Shown here: positions 54,556-63,813 of the stretch, piece by piece
Layout: every line of letters starts with the position of its first letter
How positions within the stretch are numbered: the first letter of the stretch is position 1
Origin: Mesorhizobium kowhaii
GTDB taxonomy: Bacteria; Pseudomonadota; Alphaproteobacteria; Rhizobiales; Rhizobiaceae
Assembly (NCBI RefSeq): GCF_003253745.1
Contig: NZ_MZXV01000076.1
Span: 186,001-250,000 of the forward strand
Length of the DNA stretch: 64,000 nt
Direction: 5' to 3'
Made by a program: the position numbers and the translations under genes
Notes under the pieces: generated by a model
Database searches by the model: none
What the model was told of the DNA's origin: nothing
What the model saw: only the letters and a program-made list of their open reading frames with translations

Positions 54556-56031
54556 TCACACCTTCCACGGATCGGCCACCCGCGGCCAGATCGGCCGCGT
54601 CAGCTTGGTGTAGTTGGTCACCGCCGGATTGCTCGGATACGAACTCGGCGCCGAGACATAGATGATCTCGGCGGCGATCGGCTCGAAGCCGGCATAGAAA
54701 TGATTGGTCGACTTGATCAGCAGGATGTCCTTGGCCAGAGGATCGACGCCGATGTTGACGAAGATATCCGGCTCGAAGGTCTGCGTGCGATTGGTGTTGA
54801 GGATGATGTCGACCTCGGTGCCTTCGATGCGCACCAGCGCCGTCGGCCCCAGCGTCACCCGGCTCGGCCCGAAACTCTGCCAGCCCTCTGGAACCGCTTT
54901 CAGCACACGCACACGCGCGTCGATCGGCTCGCCGGCCTGAGGCCCGGCCTTGCCGCCGAAACGCAGGTCGATGACGGCGCCCTCGCCTGCGGCCAAACAG
55001 AAGGTCACCGCGATCGGATCCCAGATCGTCGCGACGCCGACATTGTTCAGGCCGCGCGCCAGCATCTGGCGCAGCACGATGGTGCCGTCGCCGGGCACAC
55101 CGCCGCCGGGATTGTCCCAGATATCGGCGATGACCACGGGCTTGCCCGGGTTTTCAGCGCGCACGGCCAGCGCCCGATCGATGCCGTCGGCGGCGCTGAG
55201 CATGGTCATCGTCGTCTTTTCGCGCAGCGCGTAGAGTTCCAGCCCCAGCCGTTCCGCCAGCGCATCGCCCTTGGCCTTGTCATTGTCGGTGACGACCAGG
55301 ATGCGCGTGCCCATTTCGGCCACGTCGGCCGCCATGAAGCCGTGGATGACGGAGACCGACAGCACGCCGTCCTTGCCGTGCAGCGCCTTGATGCGGTCGA
55401 CGAAGGAGCGCATCGGCTCACGGCTGGTCGGCAGCACCTGAATCATGCGGCAGTCGAAGGTCGAGATGACGGGCTTGATCTCACCGCGCGCCGCGGCGAG
55501 CCCAAGCGCCACGACATGTTCGCCGCGCTCGTAGAAATCGGTGTGGGGGAACTCGAGGAAGTAGGCCATGATGTCTGATGCCGCGACACGCTTCGGTGTC
55601 AAATGGCTGTGCGGATCGAACTCCGAGGCGATCACCACCTTCGGACCGACCATCTCGCGGATGCGCCCGAGCAGATCGCCTTCGCAGTCGTCATAACCTT
55701 GCGCCACCATGGCGCCATGCAGGCCGAGAATGACGGCATCGACCGGCAGCGCTGCGTTGAGCTGGCCGAGAAGTTCGTCGCGCAGCGCCTCATAGGTCTG
55801 CCGCTGCACCAGGCCGCCGGGCTCCGCCCAGGTGGCGGTGCCCTCGATGACGGTTAGCCCTTCGGCCGCCGCGCGCCGGCGCAGAGCGACCATCGGCGAG
55901 GAACACAGCGTCGGCGTCTCCGGATGCTTGCCGGGCCCGGCATAGAAGGCCATCTCAAACGAAGCCCTGTCGGTCGGCACCGGCGAGAAGGTGTTGGTTT
56001 CCGTCGCCAGCGAGGCGGTGAAGATGCGCAT
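54556..56031 (-). CDS. M81 family metallopeptidase (MlrC-like)
   Basis: A 491-residue protein like MlrC, the last enzyme of microcystin breakdown. The N-terminal domain (PF07364-like) has FTASLATETNTFSPVPTD in outline, GLHGAMVAQGYDDCEGDLL and SEFDPHSHLTPKRV, supplying the likely zinc ligands Asp and His. The C-terminal domain (PF07171-like) has DIWDNPGGGVPGDGT and KSTNHFYAGFEPIA. M81 proteins are common in soil rhizobia beside ABC importers, where they probably act on other small peptides or amides. It is the last gene of the permease operon. Confidence 0.88.
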   Translation of the reverse strand: MRIFTASLATETNTFSPVPTDRASFEMAFYAGPGKHPETPTLCSSPMVALRRRAAAEGLTVIEGTATWAEPGGLVQRQTYEALRDELLGQLNAALPVDAVILGLHGAMVAQGYDDCEGDLLGRIREMVGPKVVIASEFDPHSHLTPKRVAASDIMAYFLEFPHTDFYERGEHVVALGLAAARGEIKPVISTFDCRMIQVLPTSREPMRSFVDRIKALHGKDGVLSVSVIHGFMAADVAEMGTRILVVTDNDKAKGDALAERLGLELYALREKTTMTMLSAADGIDRALAVRAENPGKPVVIADIWDNPGGGVPGDGTIVLRQMLARGLNNVGVATIWDPIAVTFCLAAGEGAVIDLRFGGKAGPQAGEPIDARVRVLKAVPEGWQSFGPSRVTLGPTALVRIEGTEVDIILNTNRTQTFEPDIFVNIGVDPLAKDILLIKSTNHFYAGFEPIAAEIIYVSAPSSYPSNPAVTNYTKLTRPIWPRVADPWKV

Positions 56032-56063
56032 GAGAACTCCGTGGTGGATGGTAGTCTAGCAGG

Positions 56064-56903
56064 CTATTTGACCGCCCCGAGCGCCAGCCCCCTTACGAGG
56101 TAGCGCTGCAGCCAGATGAACAGGATCGCCACCGGCAAGGTCGCCAGCAGCGTCGCCGCCATGACGTGGTGCCATTCGATGGTGTAGCGGCCGGCGACCA
56201 GCGAAAACACCTGGATCGGCAAGGTGTAGCTTTCCTGGCTGCGCAGCATGGTGAGCGCCACGACGAATTCGTTCCAGGCATTGATGAAGGTGAAGATCGC
56301 GGTCACTGCGATCGCCGGCAGGCAGAGCGGCAGGAACACCTTGCGCAAGGTCAGCCAGCGGCCGGCACCCTCCATCCAGGCCGCTTCCTCGAGATCGCGC
56401 GGAATGGTGTCGAAATAGCTTTGTAGCATCCACACGGTGAAGGCGACGTTGAAGGCCATGTAGATGAGGCCGAGCGCCGTCGTGCTCTCGACCAGGCCCC
56501 AGGCCGCCATCAACCGGAACAGGCCGAGCACCAGCACGATCGGTGAGATCATCTGCGAGATCAGCAGGAACTGCCGCAAGGCGCCGTAGCCGGCAAAGCG
56601 GAAGCGCGACATGGCGTAGGCGGCCGGAACCGAAATCAGGATGGCGCCCACGGTGGCGATGATCGATACGTAAAGCGAATTGAGCAGCGCCCGGCCGAAG
56701 CCGGTCGCCACCCACATGTCGGAAAAATTCGACCAGCGGAATTCACTTGGCCACCAGGTCGGCGACAGCACTTCCTGTCTTGGCTTGACCGCGGTCAGGA
56801 ACATCACCGCGAAGGGGAAGATCGTCACCACGATCAGCGGCGCCAGCAGCAGCCACGCGATGATGGAGCGCTTCAGCTTGCCCGTCATGAGCTTATTGGT
56901 CAT
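56064..56903 (-). CDS. ABC transporter permease (MalG-like, carbohydrate type)
   Basis: A 279-residue inner-membrane protein with six hydrophobic segments. The EAA loop is EEAAWMEGAGRWLTLRKVFLPL in outline, the contact with the ATPase. PTWWPSEFRWSNF near residue 60 is typical of MalG-family permeases. Its ATG overlaps the upstream permease stop (ATGA). It pairs with the next permease and the binding protein. A long open frame upstream of 56903 in the same frame is not coding. Confidence 0.92.
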   Translation of the reverse strand: MTNKLMTGKLKRSIIAWLLLAPLIVVTIFPFAVMFLTAVKPRQEVLSPTWWPSEFRWSNFSDMWVATGFGRALLNSLYVSIIATVGAILISVPAAYAMSRFRFAGYGALRQFLLISQMISPIVLVLGLFRLMAAWGLVESTTALGLIYMAFNVAFTVWMLQSYFDTIPRDLEEAAWMEGAGRWLTLRKVFLPLCLPAIAVTAIFTFINAWNEFVVALTMLRSQESYTLPIQVFSLVAGRYTIEWHHVMAATLLATLPVAILFIWLQRYLVRGLALGAVK

Positions 56904-57769
56904 GCGCGTTGCTCCCGCATCGCCAGCCGCACATAGATCATGGTGAAGACCAGCAATATGGCGAACATCACCAGCGACACCGCCGATGCTTCGCCCAGTT
57001 TGCCGATGCGGAAGGCCAGCTTGTAGAGATGGGTGACCAGGATATCGGTCGAGTTGGCCGGCCCGCCTTGCGTCATCACCCAGATGATCGGGAAGGAATT
57101 GAAGACGTAGATCGTGTTGAGCACGATGGCGATGTTGATGAACGGTTTTAGCAGCGGAAAGGTGATCTCGCGGAACTGCTGCAGCGGCGTCGCGCCTTCG
57201 AGCGCCGCCGCCTCGTAGAGGTCGTCCGGGATCGACGACAGGCCGCCGAGGAAAATTGTCGTCGTGAATGGCACCGTCACCAGGATGCCGATCAGCACCT
57301 GCATCGGAAAAGCGGTCTCCGCGCTCGCCAGCCATTGGATGTTGTGGTCGATGAGGCCAAGGCCGATCAGCGCCGAATTCAGCATGCCGCTTTCGCCGCT
57401 CAGCGCCCAGCGCCAGACCACCGCGGTCATGGTCAGCGACACTGCCCAGGGCAGCATGATGAGGACTCGGGCAATGCCGCGGCCATAGAAATCGGTGTTG
57501 AGGATCATCGCCACCGGGATCGACAGCAGCAACGCGCCGCCAACGACCAGCACGGTCCACTGGCCGGTGCGCCAGAGCGCGGCCATGAAATCAGGATCGG
57601 CAAGCAGCGCCGTGAAATTGGCGAAGTCGTTGAATTCGCGAAGCTGGCCGAAGCGGCTCACTTCATGCGTCGATATCTGGATCAGGTCCCACACCGGCCA
57701 GAAGATGACGACAGCCGCCAGGAACAGGCTGGGCAAGGTCAGGAGATAGGGCAAGAAGCGATTTTGCAT
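56900..57769 (-). CDS. ABC transporter permease (MalF-like, carbohydrate type)
   Basis: A 289-residue inner-membrane protein with six hydrophobic segments; it opens LPYLLTLPSLFLAAVVIFWPVW (outline), and the EAA loop is YEAAALEGATPLQQFREITFPLL (outline). Family: UgpA/MalF-type permeases of sugar importers. It overlaps the following permease gene by four bases. A 288-bp gap with a half repeat lies between it and the binding-protein gene. Confidence 0.92.
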   Translation of the reverse strand: MQNRFLPYLLTLPSLFLAAVVIFWPVWDLIQISTHEVSRFGQLREFNDFANFTALLADPDFMAALWRTGQWTVLVVGGALLLSIPVAMILNTDFYGRGIARVLIMLPWAVSLTMTAVVWRWALSGESGMLNSALIGLGLIDHNIQWLASAETAFPMQVLIGILVTVPFTTTIFLGGLSSIPDDLYEAAALEGATPLQQFREITFPLLKPFINIAIVLNTIYVFNSFPIIWVMTQGGPANSTDILVTHLYKLAFRIGKLGEASAVSLVMFAILLVFTMIYVRLAMREQRA

Positions 57770-58057
57770 CGGCCGGGCTGTACCGTGTTTGCGGTGGACA
57801 TCAGTGGCGCTGGCTTGCCAGCTTAGCTCAATCTCGCCTCGTTCTTCCCAAGGACATCGCTTCAGGATTTGAACTTCCTGCGGCGTTTGCGCTGCCCCTC
57901 ACCGCCCTGCCGGCATCCTCTCCCCGTATAGCGACGGGGAGAGGGCTCGCTCTCATTGACACTTTCGCCAATCTCCAAAGTGGCAAGAACGAAGACCGGG
58001 AAAGGTGTGGCGCGCCCCGCCTGAGTGGGGCGCGCCACGGGCGCAGGGAGATACGCC
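57770..58057. other. Gap between binding-protein and permease genes with half element C
   Basis: A 288-bp gap inside the transport operon. GCGCTGCCCCTC (57889-57900) and a hairpin CCTCTCCCCGT/ACGGGGAGAGG (about 57917-57943) match the left half of element C at 36324, but the right arm is missing. The RNA hairpin could raise binding-protein mRNA levels over the permeases. Confidence 0.65.
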
Positions 58058-59290
58058 CTATTTCTTGAGCACGGCGTTGGCCTTGGCTGCCGCGTCCTTC
58101 AATCCTGCCTCGGGGTCGCCGCCGAGGTATATCTTCTGCATGGCGTCCGAGGTGATCTGGGCGACCTCCTCCCAGCCGGGGATGATCGGCGCGAAGCGGG
58201 CGTCGGGCAGCAGCGCCGTGAACGCCGCCAGGTCGGCGTTGTTGACGTAGTAGTCCATCTTAGCTTCTTCCTTGTTCACCGGCAGGAAGCCTTCGCCCTG
58301 CGTGAACTTGGCGCGCTGTTCCGTGGTGAACAGGAAATCGAGCAGCTTCCAGGCCTCGTCCTTGTTCTTGGAGTTCTTGAACATGATGATCGAGTCGGTG
58401 ACGCCATAGGTGCCGCGCGCGCCGGTCGGTCCGGCCGGAATGGCCGCCACGCCGTATTTCAGGTTCGGCGCCTCGTCCTTGATCTGGTTGGACAGGAAGG
58501 GTGCTGTGATCATCATGCCGACCTTGCCCTGCTTGAACAGGTTCTGCACATCCTCGCGGTTGTTGGAGGTGACACCCGGCTCGGTCAGGCCTTCGTCGAT
58601 CATCGACTTGTAGAGCTTGGCGGCTTCAAGCGCACCCGGCGTGCCGAGGCCGGAAGTGCCGTCCTTGTTGAGGATTTCGGTGCCCTGGGACCACATCGCA
58701 TAGTAGTAATAGACGTCGGTCTCGATCTCCTTGCCTTGCAAGCCGAAACCGAAGGTGCCGGAACCGAGCGCCTTGATCTTGCGCGCGTCTTCCTGCAGCT
58801 CGGTCCAGTTGGCCGGCGGATTGGCGATGCCGGCTTTCTCGAACAGCTCCTTGTTGTAGTACATGGCGCGCGCCGAGGCCGCGATCGGCAGGCCATAGGT
58901 CTTGCCGTCCATGATCGACGGCGACAGGAAGGTGTCGATGAAGCGGTCCTTGAAGTCGGGCTTGATGTAGCTGTCGAGCGGCTCGGCGACATCCTGCTGG
59001 ACGAAGTCGATCAGCCAGCGCGTGCCGATGATCGACAGATCGGCATTGGTGCCGGCGGTGATGTCGGTGGTCAGCTTCTGCAGCAGCACCTCCCACGGCA
59101 CCACTTCGAACTTAACGGTGATGCCGGGGTTGGCCGCCTCGAATTCCTTCTTGACGCTGTCGAAATAAGGGCCAGTCTTGGCGCTGTACTCGGCGACGGT
59201 GACGCGCACCTCGCCCGCATTCGCCTGCGCCGCAAATGCCAGCATGCTCATTCCGGCCATCAAGCCGACAGTCCATTTTGCAAGGCTCAT
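58058..59290 (-). CDS. ABC transporter substrate-binding protein (family 1 extracellular)
   Basis: A 410-residue periplasmic binding protein with signal peptide (WTVGLMAGMSMLAFAAQANA, cleavage near residue 25). Family 1 (MalE/UgpB-like) features include YFDSVKKEFEAANPGI, PIAASARAMYYNKELFEKAGI, PANWTEL and KNSKNKDEAWKLLDFL. The ligand is probably a sugar or related polyol, but M81 linkage leaves peptides or amides open. It is the first gene of the minus-strand operon. A putative promoter is at 59365-59392. Confidence 0.92.
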   Translation of the reverse strand: MSLAKWTVGLMAGMSMLAFAAQANAGEVRVTVAEYSAKTGPYFDSVKKEFEAANPGITVKFEVVPWEVLLQKLTTDITAGTNADLSIIGTRWLIDFVQQDVAEPLDSYIKPDFKDRFIDTFLSPSIMDGKTYGLPIAASARAMYYNKELFEKAGIANPPANWTELQEDARKIKALGSGTFGFGLQGKEIETDVYYYYAMWSQGTEILNKDGTSGLGTPGALEAAKLYKSMIDEGLTEPGVTSNNREDVQNLFKQGKVGMMITAPFLSNQIKDEAPNLKYGVAAIPAGPTGARGTYGVTDSIIMFKNSKNKDEAWKLLDFLFTTEQRAKFTQGEGFLPVNKEEAKMDYYVNNADLAAFTALLPDARFAPIIPGWEEVAQITSDAMQKIYLGGDPEAGLKDAAAKANAVLKK

Positions 59291-59364
59291 TTGATGTCTC
59301 CCATTTTGATTTTGCGCCTGCGCGCCTCTTCGCGACCGGCGCAGAAGATTTATGTGACTTTCCT

Positions 59365-59392
59365 ACATTATCGATGATTTGAGGGCTTGCAA
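59365..59392 (-). promoter_or_regulatory. Putative promoter of the binding-protein operon
   Basis: TTGCAA (59387-59392), a 16-bp spacer and TAATGT (59365-59370) on the minus strand lie in an AT-rich patch that contrasts with its surroundings. GCTTGCAAGC (59385-59394), a perfect 10-bp palindrome, overlaps the -35 hexamer and could be an RpiR or other operator. Confidence 0.4.
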
Positions 59393-59424
59393 GCAGATTA
59401 TTCTGTTGCTTAATTACATTTTGT

Positions 59425-59537
59425 GGCCTAAGCAGGTTTCGCAAAAGTGTCCCACGGTTTTGCGGCAAGAACCTGCGGCAAACGAAGAAACCTAAGCAGA
59501 CGACGTGGTAGCGAAGCGAGCGGAGTCTGCTTAGGCC
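59425..59537. repeat. Inverted repeat with GGCCTAAGCAG arms
   Basis: Perfect 11-bp arms (59425-59435 and 59527-59537), with a third partial arm CCTAAGCAG at 59490-59498 in direct orientation to the left arm. The core GCAAAAGTGTCCCACGGTTTTGC lies at about 59441-59463, matching the core of the AATTCC-arm elements. It lies between divergent operons. Confidence 0.8.
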
Positions 59538-59575
59538 TGACACGATTGTCAGAACTCCCGGAGGGATGACGCACG

Positions 59576-60364
59576 GTGGTTTCGCAAGCCGAGTTCGAAG
59601 GCAGGGCCGAGTTCGAAGGCAAGACTGTCGTGGTGACGGGTGCCGGCGGCGGCCTCGGCACGGCCATCGTGGCGCTGATGGCGCAAAGAGGCGCCAGGGT
59701 CATCGGCTGCGATCAGTCCAGCGAAGCCTTGAAGAGCCCGCACCTTGCCTCCCGCCACGTCTTCGACCTTCTCGACCGGGCTTCGATAGAAGCGGCGATC
59801 GGAGCGATCCTCGACAGGGATGGCGTGCCGGACATTCTCATCAACAATGCCGGCTGGACGCGCGCCGAGACGCTTTCCGCGCTCACCGCCGACAAGATCG
59901 AGCACGAACTCGACCTCAACCTGACAGGCGTGATGATGTTCGCCGATCCGCTGGTCAAGGCGATGGCCGGCCGCGGTTCGGGCAGTGTCGTCTTCATCTC
60001 CTCAGTCAATGCCATCGCGCATTTCGGCAATCCCGCCTATGCCGCGGCCAAGGCCGGCATCAACGCCTATGCCAAGGCGATTGCCGTCGAGCTCGGCCGC
60101 AACGGCTTGCGCGCCAATGTCGTTTGCCCCGGATCGATCCGCACCGCCGCCTGGGATCACCGCCTTGCCAAGGATCCCGAAATCCTCGGCAAGCTGCAGC
60201 GGCTTTATCCGCTTGGCCGCATCGTCAACGCTTCGGAAGTGGCCGAAGCGGTGGCCTTCCTTGCCTCCGATCGCGCATCGGGCGTAACAGGTGTGGTGAT
60301 GCCGGTGGACGCTGGCCTGACGGCCGGTTGCCTGCCATTCATCGACGACATATTGGGAGCGTGA
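59576..60364 (+). CDS. SDR family NAD(P)-dependent oxidoreductase
   Basis: A 262-residue classical short-chain dehydrogenase. TGAGGGLG (21-28) binds the cofactor, NNAG follows, and the catalytic residues are Ser143, Tyr155 and Lys159 (PAYAAAKAG). PGSIRTAAW and a late GxxxPVDAGLTAG are typical. The start is GTG at 59576 after GGAGGG. The N-terminus contains an 18-bp tandem duplication (AEFEG twice). It heads the plus-strand arm of the transport locus and probably oxidises the imported substrate or a product. Confidence 0.9.
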   Translation: MVSQAEFEGRAEFEGKTVVVTGAGGGLGTAIVALMAQRGARVIGCDQSSEALKSPHLASRHVFDLLDRASIEAAIGAILDRDGVPDILINNAGWTRAETLSALTADKIEHELDLNLTGVMMFADPLVKAMAGRGSGSVVFISSVNAIAHFGNPAYAAAKAGINAYAKAIAVELGRNGLRANVVCPGSIRTAAWDHRLAKDPEILGKLQRLYPLGRIVNASEVAEAVAFLASDRASGVTGVVMPVDAGLTAGCLPFIDDILGA

Positions 60365-60366
60365 CC

Positions 60367-61430
<1,064 letters not shown>

Positions 61431-61434
<4 letters not shown>

Positions 61435-61448
61435 AAACACAGATATGA
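61431..61448 (+). CDS. Five-codon overlapping mini-ORF (MKTQI)
   Basis: ATG at 61431 overlaps the ATPase stop (ATGA), reads MKTQI and ends at TGA 61446-61448, which overlaps the ATG of the RpiR gene (61445). It arises from a short duplication of ATGAAAAC. It could couple translation from the ATPase gene to the regulator gene, or be chance. Confidence 0.3.
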
Positions 61449-62326
61449 AAACGCCGGCCGACATCATCACGCGCCTGCAACTGATGTCGCAGGACGGCAC
61501 GAAGTCGGATCGCAAGCTGGCAGCCTTCGTGCTCGCCGACCTCGATCTCGTCTCCAAGGCGGCGATTTCGGATATTGCCGCGCGCGTCGGTGTCAGCGAG
61601 CCGACGGTGACCCGGTTCTGCCGCAACCTCGGTTGTGAGGGCCTGCGCGACTTCAAATTCTATTTGGCGCAAGCCATCGCCATCGGCGGCCAGTATCTGT
61701 CGCCGGAGCCGTTGAGCCGCGACGCCCGCGAACAGCGCATCGCTTCCGCCATCACCGAAGCTGCGATTGCCGCCATCCAGCGCGCCAGCGAAAACCTCGA
61801 CATGACGACGCTGGTCGCCGTCGCCGCGCGGATTGCCGTCTCCGGCAATGTGCTGTGCATCGGGTCGGGCGGCATTTCGTCGATGATGGCGACCGAGATG
61901 CAGAACCGGCTGTTCAGGCTGGGCGTGTCGGTGCTGGCGCAGATCGACGGACAGCTGCAGCGCATGTACGCCGCCGTAGCCACGCCCGACACCACGCTAG
62001 TCGCCTTTTCGGTTTCCGGCTATGCGCGATCGGTCATCGATGCGGTGCAGGTCGCCCAGCAATATGGCGCCACCACCATCGCCATCACCCCGCCGGACTC
62101 GGCACTTGCCAAAGCCGCCGACACGGTCATCCATTTCCAGTCGCTCGAGGACGGCAACATCTACAAGCCGACATCATCGCGTTATGCGCTGCTGTCGATC
62201 GTCGACATGATCGTCACATCGGTCGCCGAGACGCGCGGACCAAGGGTTTTGGAAAACCTGCGCCGCATCAAGCAGAGCGTTAACACGCTGAAGGTCGACG
62301 ATCCCCGTCTGCCGCTCGGGGATTGA
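61445..62326 (+). CDS. MurR/RpiR family transcriptional regulator
   Basis: A 293-residue regulator. The N-terminal HTH_6 domain (residues 1-80: LADLDLVSKAAISDIAARVGVSEPTVTRFCRNLGCEG in outline) is followed by a SIS domain (about 125-265; CIGSGGISSMMATEMQNRLFRLG, ITPPDSALAKAADTVIHF) that senses phosphosugars. It is translationally close to the ATPase gene and is the natural candidate to regulate both arms of the locus. Length is typical. Confidence 0.92.
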   Translation: MKTPADIITRLQLMSQDGTKSDRKLAAFVLADLDLVSKAAISDIAARVGVSEPTVTRFCRNLGCEGLRDFKFYLAQAIAIGGQYLSPEPLSRDAREQRIASAITEAAIAAIQRASENLDMTTLVAVAARIAVSGNVLCIGSGGISSMMATEMQNRLFRLGVSVLAQIDGQLQRMYAAVATPDTTLVAFSVSGYARSVIDAVQVAQQYGATTIAITPPDSALAKAADTVIHFQSLEDGNIYKPTSSRYALLSIVDMIVTSVAETRGPRVLENLRRIKQSVNTLKVDDPRLPLGD

Positions 62327-62365
62327 TCCGTGAACAGTTGCCGCGCAGGACCTCAGGAATAGCGG

Positions 62366-62614
62366 ATGACCAATAGGCCTGCTTGGGTTTATATCGCTAC
62401 TGCGGGACTGTCCTTGATCGTCGCTGTTCTGGCCATTGTACAGGCCATTACGCTTGCTTGGCTGTCTGCATTTGCTGTGAATGAACCGAGGTTGGCTTCT
62501 CTCAACCTCAGGTTTTGGATGTTCCTGATCATTGGAGGGGCGTCATTCGTAGTTTGTGCCGTCGCTGTCATACGATGGGTCCGGCAGGAGAACGAGGCCA
62601 GTCGTAAACGCTAG
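62366..62614 (+). CDS. Small two-helix membrane protein of unknown function
   Basis: An 82-residue product with two hydrophobic segments (about residues 8-31 and 47-69) and a charged tail (RQENEASRKR). Base composition is visibly lower in GC than the neighbours, and the third-position bias is weaker, so it may be a transferred or fast-evolving gene. I see no family likeness. It begins 40 bp after the RpiR gene on the same strand. Confidence 0.6.
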   Translation: MTNRPAWVYIATAGLSLIVAVLAIVQAITLAWLSAFAVNEPRLASLNLRFWMFLIIGGASFVVCAVAVIRWVRQENEASRKR

Positions 62615-62644
62615 AGGGAGGACCCCAACCTCCCGTCGCGGGCA

Positions 62645-62962
62645 TCAGGACTGCTGGCCGAGCGCCTCTATATTTTTCTCCAGCATCGCCGGGTCGCCTG
62701 CGATGCGCAAGGTCTTCAGCCGGGCGGTGCCGCCGGCGACAACCGACACGGCGGACGCCGGCACGCCCAGCGCCTTGGCGATCAACTTTTCGAGCGCTTT
62801 GTTGGCGGCACCGTTTTCCGGCACGGCACGAACGCGAGCCTTCAGATGGCTTCGCCCGTCAGCCGCTGTTTCGACGCCTTCAAGCCTGTCCAGCGCAGCC
62901 TTTGGCGTCAGCCGGACAAACAGCTCGACACCGTTTTCGCGCAGGCGAAACGGCGCGCTCAC
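62645..62962 (-). CDS. DUF167 (YggU) family protein
   Basis: A 105-residue DUF167 protein with LFVRLTPKAALDRLEGVE at the start, LKARVRAVPENGAANKALEKLIAKAL in the middle (outline), and VVAGGTARLKTLRI at the end. The fold is known but the function is unclear. It lies 12 nt after the YggT gene on the same strand, a common pairing in proteobacteria. Confidence 0.9.
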   Translation of the reverse strand: MSAPFRLRENGVELFVRLTPKAALDRLEGVETAADGRSHLKARVRAVPENGAANKALEKLIAKALGVPASAVSVVAGGTARLKTLRIAGDPAMLEKNIEALGQQS

Positions 62963-62974
62963 AGGATGGCTGCC

Positions 62975-63265
62975 TCAGACGACCCAGGATAGCACGGTGG
63001 TGAGCAGGAACTGCCGCAGGAAAAACAGGATCAGAAGCAGGATGATCGGCGAAATGTCGATGCCGCCAAGGTCCGGTATGAAGCGGCGGATCGGCCGCAA
63101 CGCCGGCTCGGTCAGGCGGTAGAGCATGTTGCCGATGCTGCCGACGAACTGGTTGCGCGAGTTGACGACGTTGAAGGCGTAGAGCCAGGAGAAGATCGCC
63201 GAGGCGATGATGACCCACCAGTAGAGGTCAAGTGCCATGACGATTGTTTGAATGAGGGCGATCAT
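62975..63265 (-). CDS. YggT family membrane protein
   Basis: A 96-residue integral membrane protein with two hydrophobic segments and the YggT signature NPFxGSIGNM-like NQFVGSIGNMLYRLTEPALRPIRRFIP in the middle (outline). Family members are linked to osmotic and cell-division processes. The start at 63265 (MIALIQTIVM) is chosen; the frame extends 17 codons upstream without likeness. It is followed by DUF167. Confidence 0.88.
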   Translation of the reverse strand: MIALIQTIVMALDLYWWVIIASAIFSWLYAFNVVNSRNQFVGSIGNMLYRLTEPALRPIRRFIPDLGGIDISPIILLLILFFLRQFLLTTVLSWVV

Positions 63266-63380
63266 GCCGGTCTCCAATTGTTGCCGACATGTAGCCATTG
63301 CGGGCGAAACCGGCAAGGGCCGCCTTCTCCCATACGCCGGCCTGACGCATGGCGGCCACGGATTTCGGCAAAACGCCGCC

Positions 63381-63409
63381 TTGACAGGAAAGCGCGGCGC
63401 CCGATAAAT
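63381..63409 (+). promoter_or_regulatory. Probable promoter of tRNA-Ala
   Basis: TTGACA (63381-63386), a 17-bp spacer and ATAAAT (63404-63409) place the transcript start about ten bases before the tRNA 5' end. Confidence 0.65.
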
Positions 63410-63426
63410 GCGCCCATCCGCTGGAC

Positions 63427-63502
<76 letters not shown>

Positions 63503-63813
63503 GCGGAATAATCGATTTCTACTCTCCGCGACATTTTGTGCTCTCCACGACAAGAGCAATGCACGGCGCCCGCCCTGGCTCGCGGGCGGGCGATATTTGT
63601 TGTGCCAGCGCGCCTTCGAGGCCGCGACGTAATACTGCGCCCTTGTCTCGCGATGTCAGGCAAAACGGCTGTCAATTGGACTTATAGAGGAAGGGGCCTT
63701 TGGATTGTTTCCGTTTTCTTTGGAAGCTGCCCCATTAGATTGACGTCAGCAAATCAGTTTTTTCTGTGCGTTGCGACAAGGGCGTTTCGGCGGGGGCGAC
63801 CGAAGACGTTTAT
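63503..63813. other. Region between tRNA-Ala and the HTH gene
   Basis: 311 bp without a supported gene. A hairpin GCCCGCCC/GGGCGGGC (63568-63575, 63584-63591) is followed by GATATTTGTTG and may end the tRNA transcript. The last 130 bp before the HTH gene is more AT-rich (TTTTTTCTGTG, ATTAGATTG) and should contain its promoter. Confidence 0.6.

Noticed and set aside
56064..57560. One long 498-codon frame covering both permeases
   Set aside because: Only its last 279 codons are permease; the first part is out of frame with the MalF-like gene and has no membrane character.
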